Positions 52,649 through 63,546 are shown, numbered from the stretch's first letter. The stretch: 64,000 nucleotides of DNA from an uncultured Bacteroidales bacterium (GCA_905234695.1 CAJOHZ010000001.1:62001-126000), one strand, 5' to 3'. Numbers and translations: made by a program. Notes: generated from the letters alone by a model not told the origin.

Positions 52649-55546
52649 TCAGACAACAATGTTGATGATTTTCTTGGGGACAAAGATAACCTTCTTGGGT
52701 TCTTTCCCGTCGAGCCACTTCTGCCCCAGCCCATCGGCCTTCACCGCCGCCAGCGCATCCTGCTGGGTGGCATCGGCCGGGAGCGTCAGGGTGAAACGCA
52801 TCTTGCCGTTGAAGCTCACCGGATAGGTGAAGCTGTCCTCAACGAGATAGGCGGGATCGTACGTCGGCCACTGGGCGGCACACACACTCCCCTCGTGTCC
52901 GAGCATATGATAAAGCTCTTCGGCAATATGGGGGGCAAAAGGCGAAATCAGCACGGCGAGAGGCTCCAACACCTCGCGGGGCACCTGCGGGAGCGACGAG
53001 AGTTCGTTGGTGCAAATCATGAACGTGCTGACAGAAGTGTTGAACGAGAATCGCTCAATATCGTCGGTAATTTTCTTGATGGTCTGATGGAGGATTTTGA
53101 AGGCGGGGTGAGAAGAATCCGCGGGAGCGGAAGCCGTGTTGCCCAGGTTGCTGTCGTAAATCTTCCAGAACTTCTTGAGGAAGCGGAAAACACCCTCGAT
53201 ACCGTTGGTGTCCCATGGCTTCGCCTGCTCCACCGGGCCGAGGAACATCTCGTAGAGGCGCAGCGTGTCGGCCCCGTAGCGGCTCACAAGGTCGTCGGGG
53301 TTCTGCACGTTGTACATCGACTTCGACATCTTCTCAATCTCCCACCCGCAGACATACCGGCCTGCGCCAGCCTTATTATCTCCAGACACAGTCTGGTCTT
53401 CCAACTCGAACCGCGCATCCTTGAACTCCGGCCGCCAGGCACGGAACTTCTCGATATCCAATACATCGTTGTTCACAATGTTGATATCCACATGGATGGG
53501 AACCGTATTCTCGGCACGGCCGGGGACATTCTTCGAGATAAAGAGATTGTTGTCCGTCTTGCTGCGATACACAAAATTCGAACGGCCCTGTATCATGCCC
53601 TGGTTGACCAGTTTGCGGAAAGGCTCCTGGCAAACACTCAAGCCAATATCGTATAAGAACTTGTTCCAGAAACGGGCGTAAATCAAATGGCCCGTACCGT
53701 GTTCCGCGCCACCGACATACAGATCCACCTGACGCCAGTAGCTCACCGCCTCGTGGCTGAAATACGCCTCGTTGTTGCGGGGATCCATATAGCGCAGATA
53801 ATATCCGCTGCTGCCGGCAAACCCCGGCATCGTGCTCAGCTCCAACGGAAACACTGTCTTGTTGTCGACTCGCGAAGTCTCAACCACCTTACGGTTCGCC
53901 TCGTCCCATGCCCACACCTCTGCGTGTCCCAGCGGGGGCTCGCCCGTCGCCGTGGGCTTGAACTCCTTCACCTCTGGCAAGCACAGCGGCAGGCACTCCT
54001 CGGGTATCGTGCACGGGCGGCCTTCCTTGTAATACACCGGGAACGGCTCGCCCCAATAACGCTGACGGCTGAAAATCGCGTCCCGCAGACGGTAGTTCAC
54101 CGTGCGGTGACCGATGCCCATCTCCTCAATCCTGTCAATCACAGCCGCCATCGCCTCCTTCACCTTCATGCCCGTCACAAAACCGCTGTTCACAGAATAG
54201 CCTGTCTTGCTATCCATGCTCTCCGTCCACGTCGCCGGGTCGCTCGTCACATCCTTCTCGGCCGACACCACCTGGCGAATCGGCAACCCGAAATGACGGG
54301 CAAAGGCAAAGTCGCGGCTGTCGTGCGCCGGTACCGCCATGATGGCTCCCGTGCCGTAGCCCGCCAGCACATAGTCGCTTACCCAGATGGGAATCCTTTC
54401 CTCCGTCAGCGGGTTGATTGCATAGGCCCCTGTAAACACACCGCTCACCTTCTTCACCTCTGCCTGACGCTCGCGCTCCGAGCGGTTCTTGGCCCACGTC
54501 ACGTAAGCCTCCACCTCGGCCCGCTGCTCAGGCGTCGTGATACTGTCGATAAGCTCATGCTCGGGACACAGCACCATGAACGACACACCGAAAATCGTAT
54601 CCGGACGTGTCGTAAAAATCTCAAAACTCGGCACCGGCTGCGGGTCCACCTGTGGCATATACGCCTGCGCCCCGGGCAACACATTCGCGTTCCCCGGCAC
54701 ATCCAGCGGAAACCACACCGCCGCGCCTTCGCTGCGGCCTATCCAGTTGCGCTGAATCTCCTTCAGACTCTCCGTCCAATCCACCTCATCCAATCCATCC
54801 ACAAGCCGCTGTGCGTATGCCGAAATACGCAGGCTCCACTGCCGCATCAACTTGCGCTCCACAGGGTACCCCCCGCGCACACTCACGCCGTTCACCACCT
54901 CATCGTTCGCCAGCACAGTCCCCAGCTCCGCGCACCAGTTCACCGGAATATCCGCCAGATACGCCAGTCTGTAATTCATCAAATAATCCTGCCGCTCGCC
55001 CTCACACATCTCAGCCCACGACTTCTCCCCCTCGGCCTCAACCTCGCCGCTTTCCAACTTACTTACCAACTCACTAATCGGGCGCGCCTTGTCCAGCTCC
55101 TTGTCATAATAATGATGGAACAGCTGGATAAACGTCCACTGCGTCCATTTATAATACTCCGGGTCGCAAGTCCTTACCTCGCGCTCCCAGTCAAAACTGA
55201 ACCCAATCTTGTCCAACTGCTCGCGATAACGCTTGATATTCTGCTCTGTCGTAATGGCCGGATGCTGACCTGTCTGGATTGCATACTGCTCCGCCGGCAG
55301 GCCGTAGGCATCGTACCCCATCGGATGCAGCACATTGAACCCCTGCAGACGCTTGTATCGCGCATAAATGTCGCTCGCAATATAACCTAGCGGATGCCCC
55401 ACATGCAGCCCCGCTCCCGAAGGATAGGGAAACATATCGAGCACATAAAAATGAGGTTTTTCGGAACTATTCTCGCAGCGGTACGTATGATGTTCGCGCC
55501 AATACTGCTGCCATCTCTTCTCGATTTCGGTGAAATTGTAATCCAT
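52649..55546 (-). CDS. leuS: Leucyl-tRNA synthetase
   Basis: 965 residues. The class I signatures are both present: HIGH-type [16 protein letters not shown] near residue 38 and KMSKSMYN near residue 740. The editing domain lies between them (about 250-430: [13 protein letters not shown] and VPAHDSRDF, the hydrolytic-pocket motif). The anticodon-binding domain and a short C-terminal domain follow. It charges tRNA-Leu. First gene of a six-gene operon (leuS, nusB, DUF1573, yajC, ybbR-like, coaE) with gaps of 15-44 bp. Confidence 0.98.
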   Translation of the reverse strand: MDYNFTEIEKRWQQYWREHHTYRCENSSEKPHFYVLDMFPYPSGAGLHVGHPLGYIASDIYARYKRLQGFNVLHPMGYDAYGLPAEQYAIQTGQHPAITTEQNIKRYREQLDKIGFSFDWEREVRTCDPEYYKWTQWTFIQLFHHYYDKELDKARPISELVSKLESGEVEAEGEKSWAEMCEGERQDYLMNYRLAYLADIPVNWCAELGTVLANDEVVNGVSVRGGYPVERKLMRQWSLRISAYAQRLVDGLDEVDWTESLKEIQRNWIGRSEGAAVWFPLDVPGNANVLPGAQAYMPQVDPQPVPSFEIFTTRPDTIFGVSFMVLCPEHELIDSITTPEQRAEVEAYVTWAKNRSERERQAEVKKVSGVFTGAYAINPLTEERIPIWVSDYVLAGYGTGAIMAVPAHDSRDFAFARHFGLPIRQVVSAEKDVTSDPATWTESMDSKTGYSVNSGFVTGMKVKEAMAAVIDRIEEMGIGHRTVNYRLRDAIFSRQRYWGEPFPVYYKEGRPCTIPEECLPLCLPEVKEFKPTATGEPPLGHAEVWAWDEANRKVVETSRVDNKTVFPLELSTMPGFAGSSGYYLRYMDPRNNEAYFSHEAVSYWRQVDLYVGGAEHGTGHLIYARFWNKFLYDIGLSVCQEPFRKLVNQGMIQGRSNFVYRSKTDNNLFISKNVPGRAENTVPIHVDINIVNNDVLDIEKFRAWRPEFKDARFELEDQTVSGDNKAGAGRYVCGWEIEKMSKSMYNVQNPDDLVSRYGADTLRLYEMFLGPVEQAKPWDTNGIEGVFRFLKKFWKIYDSNLGNTASAPADSSHPAFKILHQTIKKITDDIERFSFNTSVSTFMICTNELSSLPQVPREVLEPLAVLISPFAPHIAEELYHMLGHEGSVCAAQWPTYDPAYLVEDSFTYPVSFNGKMRFTLTLPADATQQDALAAVKADGLGQKWLDGKEPKKVIFVPKKIINIVV

Positions 55547-55611
55547 TCTACATTCACTTATTAATTAACTCACAATCTTTTGCGAAACTTTTTACAAAAG
55601 ACCGCAAAAGG

Positions 55612-55619
55612 CAAATATA
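55612..55619 (-). promoter_or_regulatory. -7 box of the leuS operon
   Basis: TATATTTG plus C on the minus strand, 66 bp upstream of the leuS ATG. The 309-bp divergent spacer 55547-55855 holds this promoter, the DUF349 promoter and a C-rich stretch without visible structure. Confidence 0.75.
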
Positions 55620-55766
55620 CAAAAAATTATTGAATTTTTAGAAAATATTCCCCGCCCCACCGCAGCCAACCAAAGCCACCTGCGCTGCACCACAAGCCCC
55701 ACCTCCCACCGACACCTCATATACCTTAAATAATAAAATAATTAATCAGAATTCAATTATTTTGCG

Positions 55767-55774
55767 TATCTTTG
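55767..55774 (+). promoter_or_regulatory. -7 box of the DUF349 gene
   Basis: TATCTTTG plus C, with TTTTGCG directly upstream, about 80 bp before the start codon. Confidence 0.7.
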
Positions 55775-55855
55775 CATTCTGCCTCTTTGGCAGACCCAAT
55801 CCAATTAAACGTCTATATCCTATTGATGTAGAACTAATTCTAACCAACAACCCCA

Positions 55856-57913
55856 ATGATGGAAGATCTCAACGAAATGCAGGAAACCCTCCCGAACGAG
55901 GCTCTGCACACCGATGCCGGCCAGACCGTGGCCGCCAACGACACTGACACAATGACCCCCAACCCCACCCCTGCCGAGGTGGAGACACCTGAAGTGCCGA
56001 CCCCAGAGGCAGCCGCACCCGCCGAGGAGCCCACTCCCGAGGAACCGAAGGAAGAGCCCGTTGCCGAAGAACCCACCCCCGTGGTCGAGGAACCGATGCC
56101 CGAACCCACCCCCGAGATGGAAGCTCCTGTCGAAGCGGAAGCTGAGACCGAAACAGAAGAAAGCGAACCAGAAGCCGACTACAGCGCTATGAGCCGCGAA
56201 GAACTGCTGGCCGCCTTCAATGAACTGATGAACGAAGACATTGCCAAAATCCGCAACCGTGCCAGCGCCATCCGCAACCAATTCAACCTCCTCAACAAAG
56301 AGGTGGAGAAAGCGGCCTTTGAAGCGTTCCTCGCCGATGGCGGAAACAAAGACGAATACCAGCCCACCAACGACCCCCTGGCCGAAACATTCTATAAAGC
56401 CTACGACAACTACCGTGCCCGCCGCCAGAAGATGCTTGATGAGCAAGAGGCTCAGCGTCAGCGCAACTATGAAGCCAAGCAGCAGATACTCGAAGAACTG
56501 CGGGTGCTCATCGACAACAGCGACGAAAACCTGAAACAGACCTACGACAGTTTCAACGTCATACAAGATAAATGGAAAGCGGTCGGCGATGTGCCCAGAG
56601 AGCACATGAACGACCTGTGGCAGAACTACCACTTCCTTATCGAACAATTCTTCAACAAGGTAAAAATCAACAAAGAGCTCCGCATGCTCGACCTCAAGCG
56701 CAATCTGGAACAAAAAATACAGCTGTGCGAGAAAGCCGAAGAACTGATTGTGGAGACCTCGGTGGTGAAAGCCTTCAAGACCCTGCAGGAACTGCGCCGC
56801 CAGTGGCGCGAGATAGGTCCCGTGCCCTCCGAGCAGAACGAAGAAACCTGGCAGCGCTTTAACAATGCCGCCAACCAGATTGACGAGCGCCGCCGCGAAT
56901 ACTACGACCAGCGCAAAGAAGAGCTGGACCAGAATCTGCTGGCCAAGCAGGCGTTGATTGAAAAAGCCGCCGAACTCACCGCCGAGCAGCCCCAGTCGAC
57001 CAAAGCGTGGAACGACACCACCGAAGCCCTTGACGGACTGCTGAAACTATGGAAGAGCATCGGCCCCGTTCCGCACGACCAGAACGAAGAAATCTGGGGC
57101 AAATTCAAGAGCATCATCGACAAACACTACGCCGACAAAAAACTCCATTTCGGCCAGATCCGCGAAGAGCAGAGCGAAAACTACAACAAGAAGATAGACC
57201 TCTGCCTGCGGGCCGAAGCCATCGCCAAACGCGAAGACTGGAAGAAGGCCACCGAAGAACTGCTGCAACTGCAGGAAGAATGGAAGTCTGTGGGTGCCAC
57301 CAGCCGTAAAGTCAGCGAAAAAGTCTGGCACCGCTTCCGCAGTGCCTGCGACGAATTCTTTGCCAAGAAAGGCGAATTCTACAAAGACATCCGCAAGAAC
57401 GAGAGCGAGAACCTGGCCACCAAGAAAGCCATCATCGAAGAACTGAAAGCCTACACCTTCGGCGACGACAAAGAGGCCAACCTGACCGCCATCAAAGATT
57501 TCCAGCGCCGTTGGGCAGAAGCCGGTCACGTGCCGATGAAAGACAAAGAACGCCTGCAGAAAGAGTACCGCTCGCTGATTGACGGCATCTTCGAGAAACT
57601 CAAGATTTCCGCCCGCGAAGCCGACGAGGCCGCCTACCGCGCCCGTGTCCAAGACATGAGCGGACGCTCCAAAGGCAGCGAGCATCAAGAACTCACGGAA
57701 AAAATCAGCCAGTTGCGCTCCGACCTGAAACTCTGGGAAAATAACCTCGGGTTCCTGGCCAACAGCAAGCAGGCCGACCTGCTGAAAGAAGAATTCGAGA
57801 AGAAGATGCAGAACGCCCGCCAGCAGATAGCGCTTCTTGAGGCGAAACGGCGCATCATCGAAGAAGCTGAAAAAGCAGAGAAAGTCGAGAAAAAAGAGAC
57901 CCCGAATGAATAG
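55856..57913 (+). CDS. DUF349 repeat protein
   Basis: 685 residues. A Pro/Glu-rich, disordered N terminus (about 10-105) is followed by at least five DUF349 repeats, each an alpha-helical coil with a W..IG.VP or W..VG motif (WKAVGDVPREHMNDLW, WREIGPVPSEQNEETW, WKSIGPVPHDQNEEIW, WKSVGATSRKVSEKVW, WAEAGHVP). A final coiled coil ends the protein. The repeat family is widespread in Bacteroidota; function unknown. Two adjacent ATGs (55856, 55859) could start it. The GldB-like gene overlaps its end by 8 bp. Confidence 0.92.
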   Translation: MMEDLNEMQETLPNEALHTDAGQTVAANDTDTMTPNPTPAEVETPEVPTPEAAAPAEEPTPEEPKEEPVAEEPTPVVEEPMPEPTPEMEAPVEAEAETETEESEPEADYSAMSREELLAAFNELMNEDIAKIRNRASAIRNQFNLLNKEVEKAAFEAFLADGGNKDEYQPTNDPLAETFYKAYDNYRARRQKMLDEQEAQRQRNYEAKQQILEELRVLIDNSDENLKQTYDSFNVIQDKWKAVGDVPREHMNDLWQNYHFLIEQFFNKVKINKELRMLDLKRNLEQKIQLCEKAEELIVETSVVKAFKTLQELRRQWREIGPVPSEQNEETWQRFNNAANQIDERRREYYDQRKEELDQNLLAKQALIEKAAELTAEQPQSTKAWNDTTEALDGLLKLWKSIGPVPHDQNEEIWGKFKSIIDKHYADKKLHFGQIREEQSENYNKKIDLCLRAEAIAKREDWKKATEELLQLQEEWKSVGATSRKVSEKVWHRFRSACDEFFAKKGEFYKDIRKNESENLATKKAIIEELKAYTFGDDKEANLTAIKDFQRRWAEAGHVPMKDKERLQKEYRSLIDGIFEKLKISAREADEAAYRARVQDMSGRSKGSEHQELTEKISQLRSDLKLWENNLGFLANSKQADLLKEEFEKKMQNARQQIALLEAKRRIIEEAEKAEKVEKKETPNE

Positions 57914-58874
57914 ACGCCTCTCTATACTGCTTGTCGCAGTCTTGATGGCTGCAATGTCGGGATGCGAACGAAAACCCTCGGAGGCGGTTCAACTGCACCG
58001 TTTCGAGAAGGTGCTCTTCGAAACCCCGGCCTCGCAACTGCAGGGTCGGCTGGCATCCGCCCAAGGCGAATTCAGCAGCGACCTGCTGAACGTGCATCCT
58101 GACAACCCGCAGTATATGGAAATGGTGAAGGGATTCGTGACCGACCCCACCATGCGAGAAGTATATCGACTGGTGGACAGCACCTTCGGCTCCATGGAAA
58201 GCGAGTCGCAACAATTGGGAGCCGCCTTTGCGCGAGCCCATGAGTTGTGTCCACAGGTGCGGTACGACAAGGTGTACACATACGTCTCCGGCCTATTTGA
58301 CTACAACATGCGCGTAGGCTGCAACAGCCACGAGCTCATCATTAGCCTCGACCAGTACATCCTCCCCTACACCGAGAAATTCAGCTACTTCAACTCCCCA
58401 CTCTATCTCGTGCAGCAAAGCCGCCGGGAATACATGGTGGCCGACTGCATGACCGCCATTGCACGGCAGCAGATTGTCTTACCCGAACGAGACCTTACGC
58501 TGCTGGACTATATGGTAGCCGAAGGAAAAGCCATTTATTTCGCCCAGCAAACCCTTCCCGGAACCCCCGACAGCATCCTGTTGCGCTATACCGCCGAACA
58601 GACCGAGTGGATGCAGCGAAACGAGGAGAAAGTCTGGGCCTACTTCCTGCAAAACAAGCTGCTCTACGAGACTGACTACATGCGTTTCCACAACTTCATT
58701 GACGACGCTCCGAAAACCAACGCCTTCCGTGAATCGTGTCCCCGCACCACCGACTATATCGGCTGGCGGATTGTGCAACGGTATGTGAAAGCCACTGGAG
58801 CCACACTACAAGAACTATTCAACGAACCCGATGCACAGAAAATACTGAGCGCATCCAACTACAGACCGAAATGA
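57906..58874 (+). CDS. GldB-like gliding motility lipoprotein
   Basis: 322 residues. The lipobox AAMSGC (Cys near 20) directs outer-membrane or periplasmic anchoring. Family features are HRFEKVLFETP near the start, FNSPLYLVQQ in the middle and the ending DYIGWRIVQRY...LQELFNEPDAQKIL..S.YRP, as in GldB proteins. GldB is required for gliding in flavobacteria, but non-motile Bacteroidales also carry it. Met 57906 gives a direct signal peptide; the longer reading from 57837 lies inside the previous gene. The next gene overlaps by 4 bp. Confidence 0.85.
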   Translation: MNRRLSILLVAVLMAAMSGCERKPSEAVQLHRFEKVLFETPASQLQGRLASAQGEFSSDLLNVHPDNPQYMEMVKGFVTDPTMREVYRLVDSTFGSMESESQQLGAAFARAHELCPQVRYDKVYTYVSGLFDYNMRVGCNSHELIISLDQYILPYTEKFSYFNSPLYLVQQSRREYMVADCMTAIARQQIVLPERDLTLLDYMVAEGKAIYFAQQTLPGTPDSILLRYTAEQTEWMQRNEEKVWAYFLQNKLLYETDYMRFHNFIDDAPKTNAFRESCPRTTDYIGWRIVQRYVKATGATLQELFNEPDAQKILSASNYRPK

Positions 58875-60868
58875 ACAACCACAAAAAACAAGGCTGGCTG
58901 AACACCACCAATATCTACCTTTTCCTGCTGTGCAAACTACTGCTGGCATTTGCCATGTTGTTACTCACTCAGGTAGTGTTCTATGTCGCCAACACCCGCA
59001 TATTCCATGTTGACGGATTCAAGGAATGGATGGGCATTGTATGGGGCAACCTGGTGTACGGCACTGCCACATTGGGTGCATTGCTGCTGCCCTACCTTGC
59101 CGCCAATCTGCTCCCTTTCAACTTCCGGTGGAACAAGACATTCCGTCGGATGACAGAACTCCTGCTATACATCCTACCCGTATCCTATCTGCTGATTGCC
59201 AATTGCATCGATACCGCCTATTACCAATTCACCTACCGCCGCATCACGGGAGAGATTTTCCGCTACCTTAGCATCGGTGGCCAGATGGGCAGCCTCGTGC
59301 CCCACTTCATCGTGGATTACTGGTATGCCACAATAGGGGTCATCGTGTCGGTAATGATACTGATCATTGTCAGCCGCCGAATCACCCTGCAGCCCCGCAA
59401 CCGCTACCGCAAGCATATCCTTAACGACTTGGTGGGATTCCTTGTGGGAGGCATGTTCGCCGTCTTGCTGCTGCGCATCGGACTGGGAGAACAATTCATT
59501 TCGCGCGAACCTGCACAATACTGCCAAGCGAAGAACAGCGCCATGGTGACCAACAGCGGATACAACCTTGTGAACACCTTCAACGGAGGCACCCTGCACG
59601 AAGCCCCTTTTATGAGCAAGAGCAATGCAAGAGCCCTGTTCGACCCTGAGTTCCGCCCCAACAGCGTGCTGCGCGACCATGCGGGAGACCATTCGGAAGG
59701 ATGGGCACCCTATGCAGGGCACTATTTCCGGCAGACCACCGACAGTCTGGGTACACATACCGACACCGCATACACCTACAACAATGTAGTGGTCATCGTG
59801 TTGGAGAGTTTCTCGCAGGAATATATGGGTTGCTACAACAACGGCATCATGCCGTCCTACACACCCTTCCTCGACTCGCTGGCTCAGCACAGCATCCTCT
59901 ACAACGGCCGTGCCAACGGCAAGAAGTCCATTGAAGGAATCCCCGCCATTTTCAGTTCCATGCCCACCTTGATGTCCTTCCCCCTGCCCATGAGCGACTA
60001 CACCGGCAACGACCTCTATGCCCTGCCCGCCATTCTGCACGACAACGGATTCCACACCGCCTTCTTCCACGGCAGTTACAACGGAGTGTTGTCGTTCGAC
60101 AAACTCTGTGCCCACATCGGTTTCGATGAATACTACGGTAAAAACGAATACATGGCGGAGCCCGAGGCAAAAGAGTCGGACTACGATGGCTGCTGGGGCA
60201 TCTTCGACGAGCCCTATCTGCAGTATGTAGTGCGCAAGATAAGCACCTTCAAAGAGCCCTTCTTTGTGGGCGAGTTCACCATTTCGTCCCACCACCCCTA
60301 CAAGATGGCGCCCGACCACGTCAACGACTTTGCCGAAGGGCCGCACCCCTTGTGCCGCGTGGTCACCTATAGCGACAACGCCCTACGCAAATTTTTCGAC
60401 GCAGCCCGGAAAACCGATTGGTACGACCATACCCTCTTCATCATCACCGCCGACCACAGCGGACAAGGCCTGCACCGCGAATACAACGACTACGACGGCT
60501 GGTACCGCATCCCCATGATGTTCTACCTCCCCCGTTACGAAGAGTCCACCCCCACCATCGACAATGCCGACTTCTACAGCACCCACTTTGTCTCACCCCG
60601 TCTGATGCAGCAAACCGACATTATGCCCACCTTGCTGGACTACCTGGGCATTGAGACGCATACTGTCTGTTTCGGCTCCAGCGTTTTCCGCAACCCCAAC
60701 AACGGATGGCAGATTTCCTACGGCAACGGATACCACCAGTTGGTGACCCAAGACGGCGAAATTGCAGTCCTGTGCAAAAAACACGAAGAAGGCGACGGCC
60801 ATATCGAAATGCTGAAAGCCATCGTGCAACAATACAACCACCGCTTCATCCACAACCAACTGCGGTAA
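58871..60868 (+). CDS. LTA synthase-type membrane sulfatase/phosphoglycerol transferase
   Basis: 665 residues. Five membrane helices lie in the first 200 residues, then a sulfatase-fold domain (about 300-640). It has NNVVVIVLESFSQEYMG (metal-binding Glu), NGKKSIEGIPAIFSSMP (the serine sits where LtaS has its catalytic Thr), a FHGSYNGVLSFDKL segment, EFTISSHHPY and ITADHSGQG for the remaining metal ligands. In Bacteroidota such enzymes are thought to modify envelope lipids or glycans. The start at 58871 overlaps the GldB stop. Confidence 0.9.
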   Translation: MNNHKKQGWLNTTNIYLFLLCKLLLAFAMLLLTQVVFYVANTRIFHVDGFKEWMGIVWGNLVYGTATLGALLLPYLAANLLPFNFRWNKTFRRMTELLLYILPVSYLLIANCIDTAYYQFTYRRITGEIFRYLSIGGQMGSLVPHFIVDYWYATIGVIVSVMILIIVSRRITLQPRNRYRKHILNDLVGFLVGGMFAVLLLRIGLGEQFISREPAQYCQAKNSAMVTNSGYNLVNTFNGGTLHEAPFMSKSNARALFDPEFRPNSVLRDHAGDHSEGWAPYAGHYFRQTTDSLGTHTDTAYTYNNVVVIVLESFSQEYMGCYNNGIMPSYTPFLDSLAQHSILYNGRANGKKSIEGIPAIFSSMPTLMSFPLPMSDYTGNDLYALPAILHDNGFHTAFFHGSYNGVLSFDKLCAHIGFDEYYGKNEYMAEPEAKESDYDGCWGIFDEPYLQYVVRKISTFKEPFFVGEFTISSHHPYKMAPDHVNDFAEGPHPLCRVVTYSDNALRKFFDAARKTDWYDHTLFIITADHSGQGLHREYNDYDGWYRIPMMFYLPRYEESTPTIDNADFYSTHFVSPRLMQQTDIMPTLLDYLGIETHTVCFGSSVFRNPNNGWQISYGNGYHQLVTQDGEIAVLCKKHEEGDGHIEMLKAIVQQYNHRFIHNQLR

Positions 60869-60916
60869 ACTCACTCCAACTCCAAACACTCTCCTCAAAA
60901 CCAAAACACACCGCTT

Positions 60917-61867
60917 ATGAAAAAAAGAATGCTCGTCATAATCAACCCCATTTCCGGCGTGGGACGCCAGAAAAAGATAGAGCAATTACTCGAAAACAAC
61001 CTCGACCGGGACCTTTTCGACTACCAGATACGCTATACCGAATACATCCACCACGGCACCACACTGGCCCGCGAAGGAGCCATGCAGGGATTTGACATCA
61101 TCACTGCTGTCGGCGGCGATGGCAGCGTCAACGACGTCATCGCCGGCATCCATGGCAGCGACGCCACCCTCGGCATCATCCCCTGCGGTAGCGGCAACGG
61201 CCTCGCCCGCTGCATGCGCATCCCCCTCACCCCTGCCCTCGCCATCCGTGTCCTCAACCAAGACAACCCCGGCACTATCGACACCATCACCCTCAACGAC
61301 AAATTCTTCGTTGCCAGCATCGCTGGCGTGGGATTCGACGCATTCATCGCTCGACTCATGAAATCCGCCAAAGTGCGCGGATTCTCCGCCTACCTCAACC
61401 TCATCCTCCGCGAATACCCCTCCTACGAGTCCAAAGACTACCATCTTGTCGTCGACGGGCGCGAATACGACCGTAAAGCCTGGTTCATCACCTTCGCCAA
61501 CAGCAACCAATTCGGCTACAACGCCGCTGTTGCCCCCAAAGCAAAACTCGACGACGGCCTCATCGACATCAGCATTGTCGACAAGATTCCCATCGAGCAT
61601 GCCGCCATCACCACACCTCTCGTCTATGCCAACCACTTCGAACTCAGCCAGCATGTCGAAATGCTCAAAGCTCACGAAGTATGGGTTGCCGGCAATGTCG
61701 ACAAATGGGTCAATATCGACGGCGAAGGCGAGAACGTCGGCAACGAACTCCATTTCGTCAACCACCAGCAGTCGCTCAAAATCATGAAACGCGACCTCAA
61801 GCACCCCCTCCTCTCCAAAGAAGCCACCGTCGCCCTTACCAACTTCCAGAAAAAGATTCACCCATAA
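60917..61867 (+). CDS. Diacylglycerol kinase family lipid kinase (YegS/DgkB type)
   Basis: 316 residues. It shows the family signatures INPISGVGRQKK at the N terminus, AVGGDGSVNDVIAG (nucleotide-binding GGDG) near residue 65 and PCGSGNGLAR, followed by FGYNAAVAPKAKLDDGLIDI, the typical second-domain motif. It phosphorylates diacylglycerol or a related lipid, possibly recycling the product of the LtaS-type enzyme encoded 48 bp upstream (inference). Confidence 0.93.
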   Translation: MKKRMLVIINPISGVGRQKKIEQLLENNLDRDLFDYQIRYTEYIHHGTTLAREGAMQGFDIITAVGGDGSVNDVIAGIHGSDATLGIIPCGSGNGLARCMRIPLTPALAIRVLNQDNPGTIDTITLNDKFFVASIAGVGFDAFIARLMKSAKVRGFSAYLNLILREYPSYESKDYHLVVDGREYDRKAWFITFANSNQFGYNAAVAPKAKLDDGLIDISIVDKIPIEHAAITTPLVYANHFELSQHVEMLKAHEVWVAGNVDKWVNIDGEGENVGNELHFVNHQQSLKIMKRDLKHPLLSKEATVALTNFQKKIHP

Positions 61868-61873
61868 CCTCCC

Positions 61874-62293
61874 ATGAAAAACATCCTATCTTTCAAAAGC
61901 AAAATTCTTCTCGCTATCCTCAGCATCCTCGGTGTCTCGGCCTGCGAAAGCGATGTAACTGAAGAATATGGCTGTCCCCAAACCACCTTCAAAGTCCACG
62001 GCACTGTCACCGACCAACGCCACAACCCCATCCAAGGCATCGCTGTCCATCGGGGATGGAACAACGACACCACAGACTCCGACGGCAAATACCAATTACA
62101 GTTCGACGTCGTGATGGCCACCGAGGCACCCGACTCCCTTGAATTCACCGATACCGACACACTGCGGGAAAACGCCTACTGCGACACCATCATCCCCCTC
62201 TCCTTCAACGGCATCCAACCTGTCGGCGCCGACGGACACTGGAACCAAGGCACCTATATTCTCCAACGCGACCTACAACTGCGCCAAAAATAA
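61874..62293 (+). CDS. Lipoprotein of the radical-SAM-associated Bacteroidales type
   Basis: 139 residues. The lipobox is LGVSAC (Cys near 24). The mature part begins with EEYGCPQTTFKVHGTVTDQ and continues with NPIQGIAV, a carboxypeptidase-regulatory-like beta domain. The EYG.P...F...G.VTD pattern is that of a small lipoprotein family often found beside radical SAM genes in Bacteroidales; no such gene is visible here. It begins 6 bp after the lipid kinase. Confidence 0.75.
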   Translation: MKNILSFKSKILLAILSILGVSACESDVTEEYGCPQTTFKVHGTVTDQRHNPIQGIAVHRGWNNDTTDSDGKYQLQFDVVMATEAPDSLEFTDTDTLRENAYCDTIIPLSFNGIQPVGADGHWNQGTYILQRDLQLRQK

Positions 62294-62297
62294 TTCC

Positions 62298-62618
62298 ATG
62301 GACATCGTTTACTCCACCAACCCCGACTTCCATTTCGACGACGAACCCGAAGAGCCCGTCACACTACCGCCTGCACAGCAGAAACTGCACCTCAGGATCG
62401 AACGCAGCGGACGCGGCGGCAAAACCGTCACCGTCGTCGAGAACTTCGTCGGCACTGCCGACGACCTCGCCGACCTATGCAAGATGCTCAAAACAAAATG
62501 TGGTGTGGGTGGGAGTGCAAAAGAGGGACTAATTATCCTCCAAGGCGATTTCCGCGAACGCGCGGCCGCTATCCTTACCGCCGCCGGATATAAAGTCTCA
62601 GGCAACGTCCGTCGATAA
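62298..62618 (+). CDS. SUI1/YciH-family translation factor
   Basis: 106 residues. The conserved SUI1 core is LRIERSGRGGKTVTVVENF...LADLCKMLKTKCGVGGSAKEGLIILQGDFRERAAAIL..AGY. This eIF1-like protein influences start-codon selection in bacteria. ATG 62298 is preceded by only 4 bp after the lipoprotein stop; a longer reading from 62139 is in the overlapping frame of that gene and is rejected. Confidence 0.93.
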   Translation: MDIVYSTNPDFHFDDEPEEPVTLPPAQQKLHLRIERSGRGGKTVTVVENFVGTADDLADLCKMLKTKCGVGGSAKEGLIILQGDFRERAAAILTAAGYKVSGNVRR

Positions 62619-62634
62619 TCATTTCACCCGAAAA

Positions 62635-63234
62635 TCAGAGGCGTATACGTCCAGCTTGATGGAAGTGTTTGCTCCAGTAAGTATCCGTGAGGCGACTGAT
62701 AATGACGCCTCGCGAAGTGGATGAATGGGCGAACATGCCGTCGCGGAGGTAGATACCGACATGCGACACACGTCCTTTGCTGTTGGTAAAGAATACAAGG
62801 TCGCCCTCACGAAGTTCGTTTTTCGAAACAACCGTGACATCCTGCAGCATATCGTTGGCCACCCGATGGAGGTTGATTTTGTATACCTGACGGACGATAT
62901 TGCCCACAAATGCCGAGCAGTCCACCCCTGACTTAGTGGTTCCTCCATATTTGTAGGGGGTGCCCATCCATTCCTGAATTGCACTATAGAGTTGCTCGTT
63001 GTCGCCCTCTCGACGTTCCAACCCCAAGGCATTGACATTGCCCGAACGGCGAGCCTCCTCGGAAACCACAGGGACGAAGGGGACCTCTTTCACATATTCA
63101 TCGACATACAACTCACCCATGGTGAAATCCTCCTCTTCGAGGTCTTTTGCCAGAAACGCTTTGACTGACTCGCACGACTGCATCAACGCCAACGTCGCCA
63201 AAAGCGGAAATAAAAGACTGCAAAACTTGCGCAT
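62635..63234 (-). CDS. NlpC/P60 cell-wall peptidase, lipoprotein
   Basis: 199 residues. The signal peptide ends in LMQSC (Cys20), a lipobox-like site. The NlpC/P60 domain (about 85-199) has YKYGGTTKSGVDCSAFV with catalytic Cys, GDLVFFTNSKGRVSHVGIYL with catalytic His, and MFAHSS with the third polar residue. It should cleave peptide stems of peptidoglycan at the outer membrane or periplasm. It is in a leftward group with DivIC and an MltD-like gene, all cell-wall related. Confidence 0.93.
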   Translation of the reverse strand: MRKFCSLLFPLLATLALMQSCESVKAFLAKDLEEEDFTMGELYVDEYVKEVPFVPVVSEEARRSGNVNALGLERREGDNEQLYSAIQEWMGTPYKYGGTTKSGVDCSAFVGNIVRQVYKINLHRVANDMLQDVTVVSKNELREGDLVFFTNSKGRVSHVGIYLRDGMFAHSSTSRGVIISRLTDTYWSKHFHQAGRIRL

Positions 63235-63243
63235 GGGGAGTCG

Positions 63244-63546
63244 TTATTTCTTCTTTATAATGAAAATATCCTCGTCTTGGCGCTTCATATAATAATGTTC
63301 GCGCCCGTATGCTTCAAGGGCTTCGGGGTTGTTGTAAAGCGAGGCGGCCTCAATACTATCCTGACGGATACCTTCTTCAAGAAGCCCAGCCTCCTTCTGA
63401 AGCGATGACACCTCATTGCTGAGATTGCGACGAACCATGAAGTTATTCTCGCCGAGGAAAAAATAGAATAATAGAAAGACAATGGTAGCAGCGATGTATG
63501 GGTTCTTTAACACCCGCCATATCTTGAGCCAAAAAGTCTTTTTCAT
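63244..63546 (-). CDS. Septum formation initiator (DivIC/FtsB-like)
   Basis: 100 residues. An N-terminal membrane helix (about 17-34) is followed by a coiled coil (RNLSNEVSSLQKEAGLLEEGI) and a short tail with AYGREHYYMKRQDEDIFII, the ending typical of DivIC/FtsB proteins. It should join the FtsQLB-like divisome core. It sits 18 bp after the MltD-like gene. Confidence 0.9.
   Translation of the reverse strand: MKKTFWLKIWRVLKNPYIAATIVFLLFYFFLGENNFMVRRNLSNEVSSLQKEAGLLEEGIRQDSIEAASLYNNPEALEAYGREHYYMKRQDEDIFIIKKK

Noticed and set aside
53687..55390. A 567-codon open frame opposite leuS
   Set aside because: It is the antisense shadow of a conserved GC-rich gene; its composition (Arg/His/Leu-rich) has no protein-like features.
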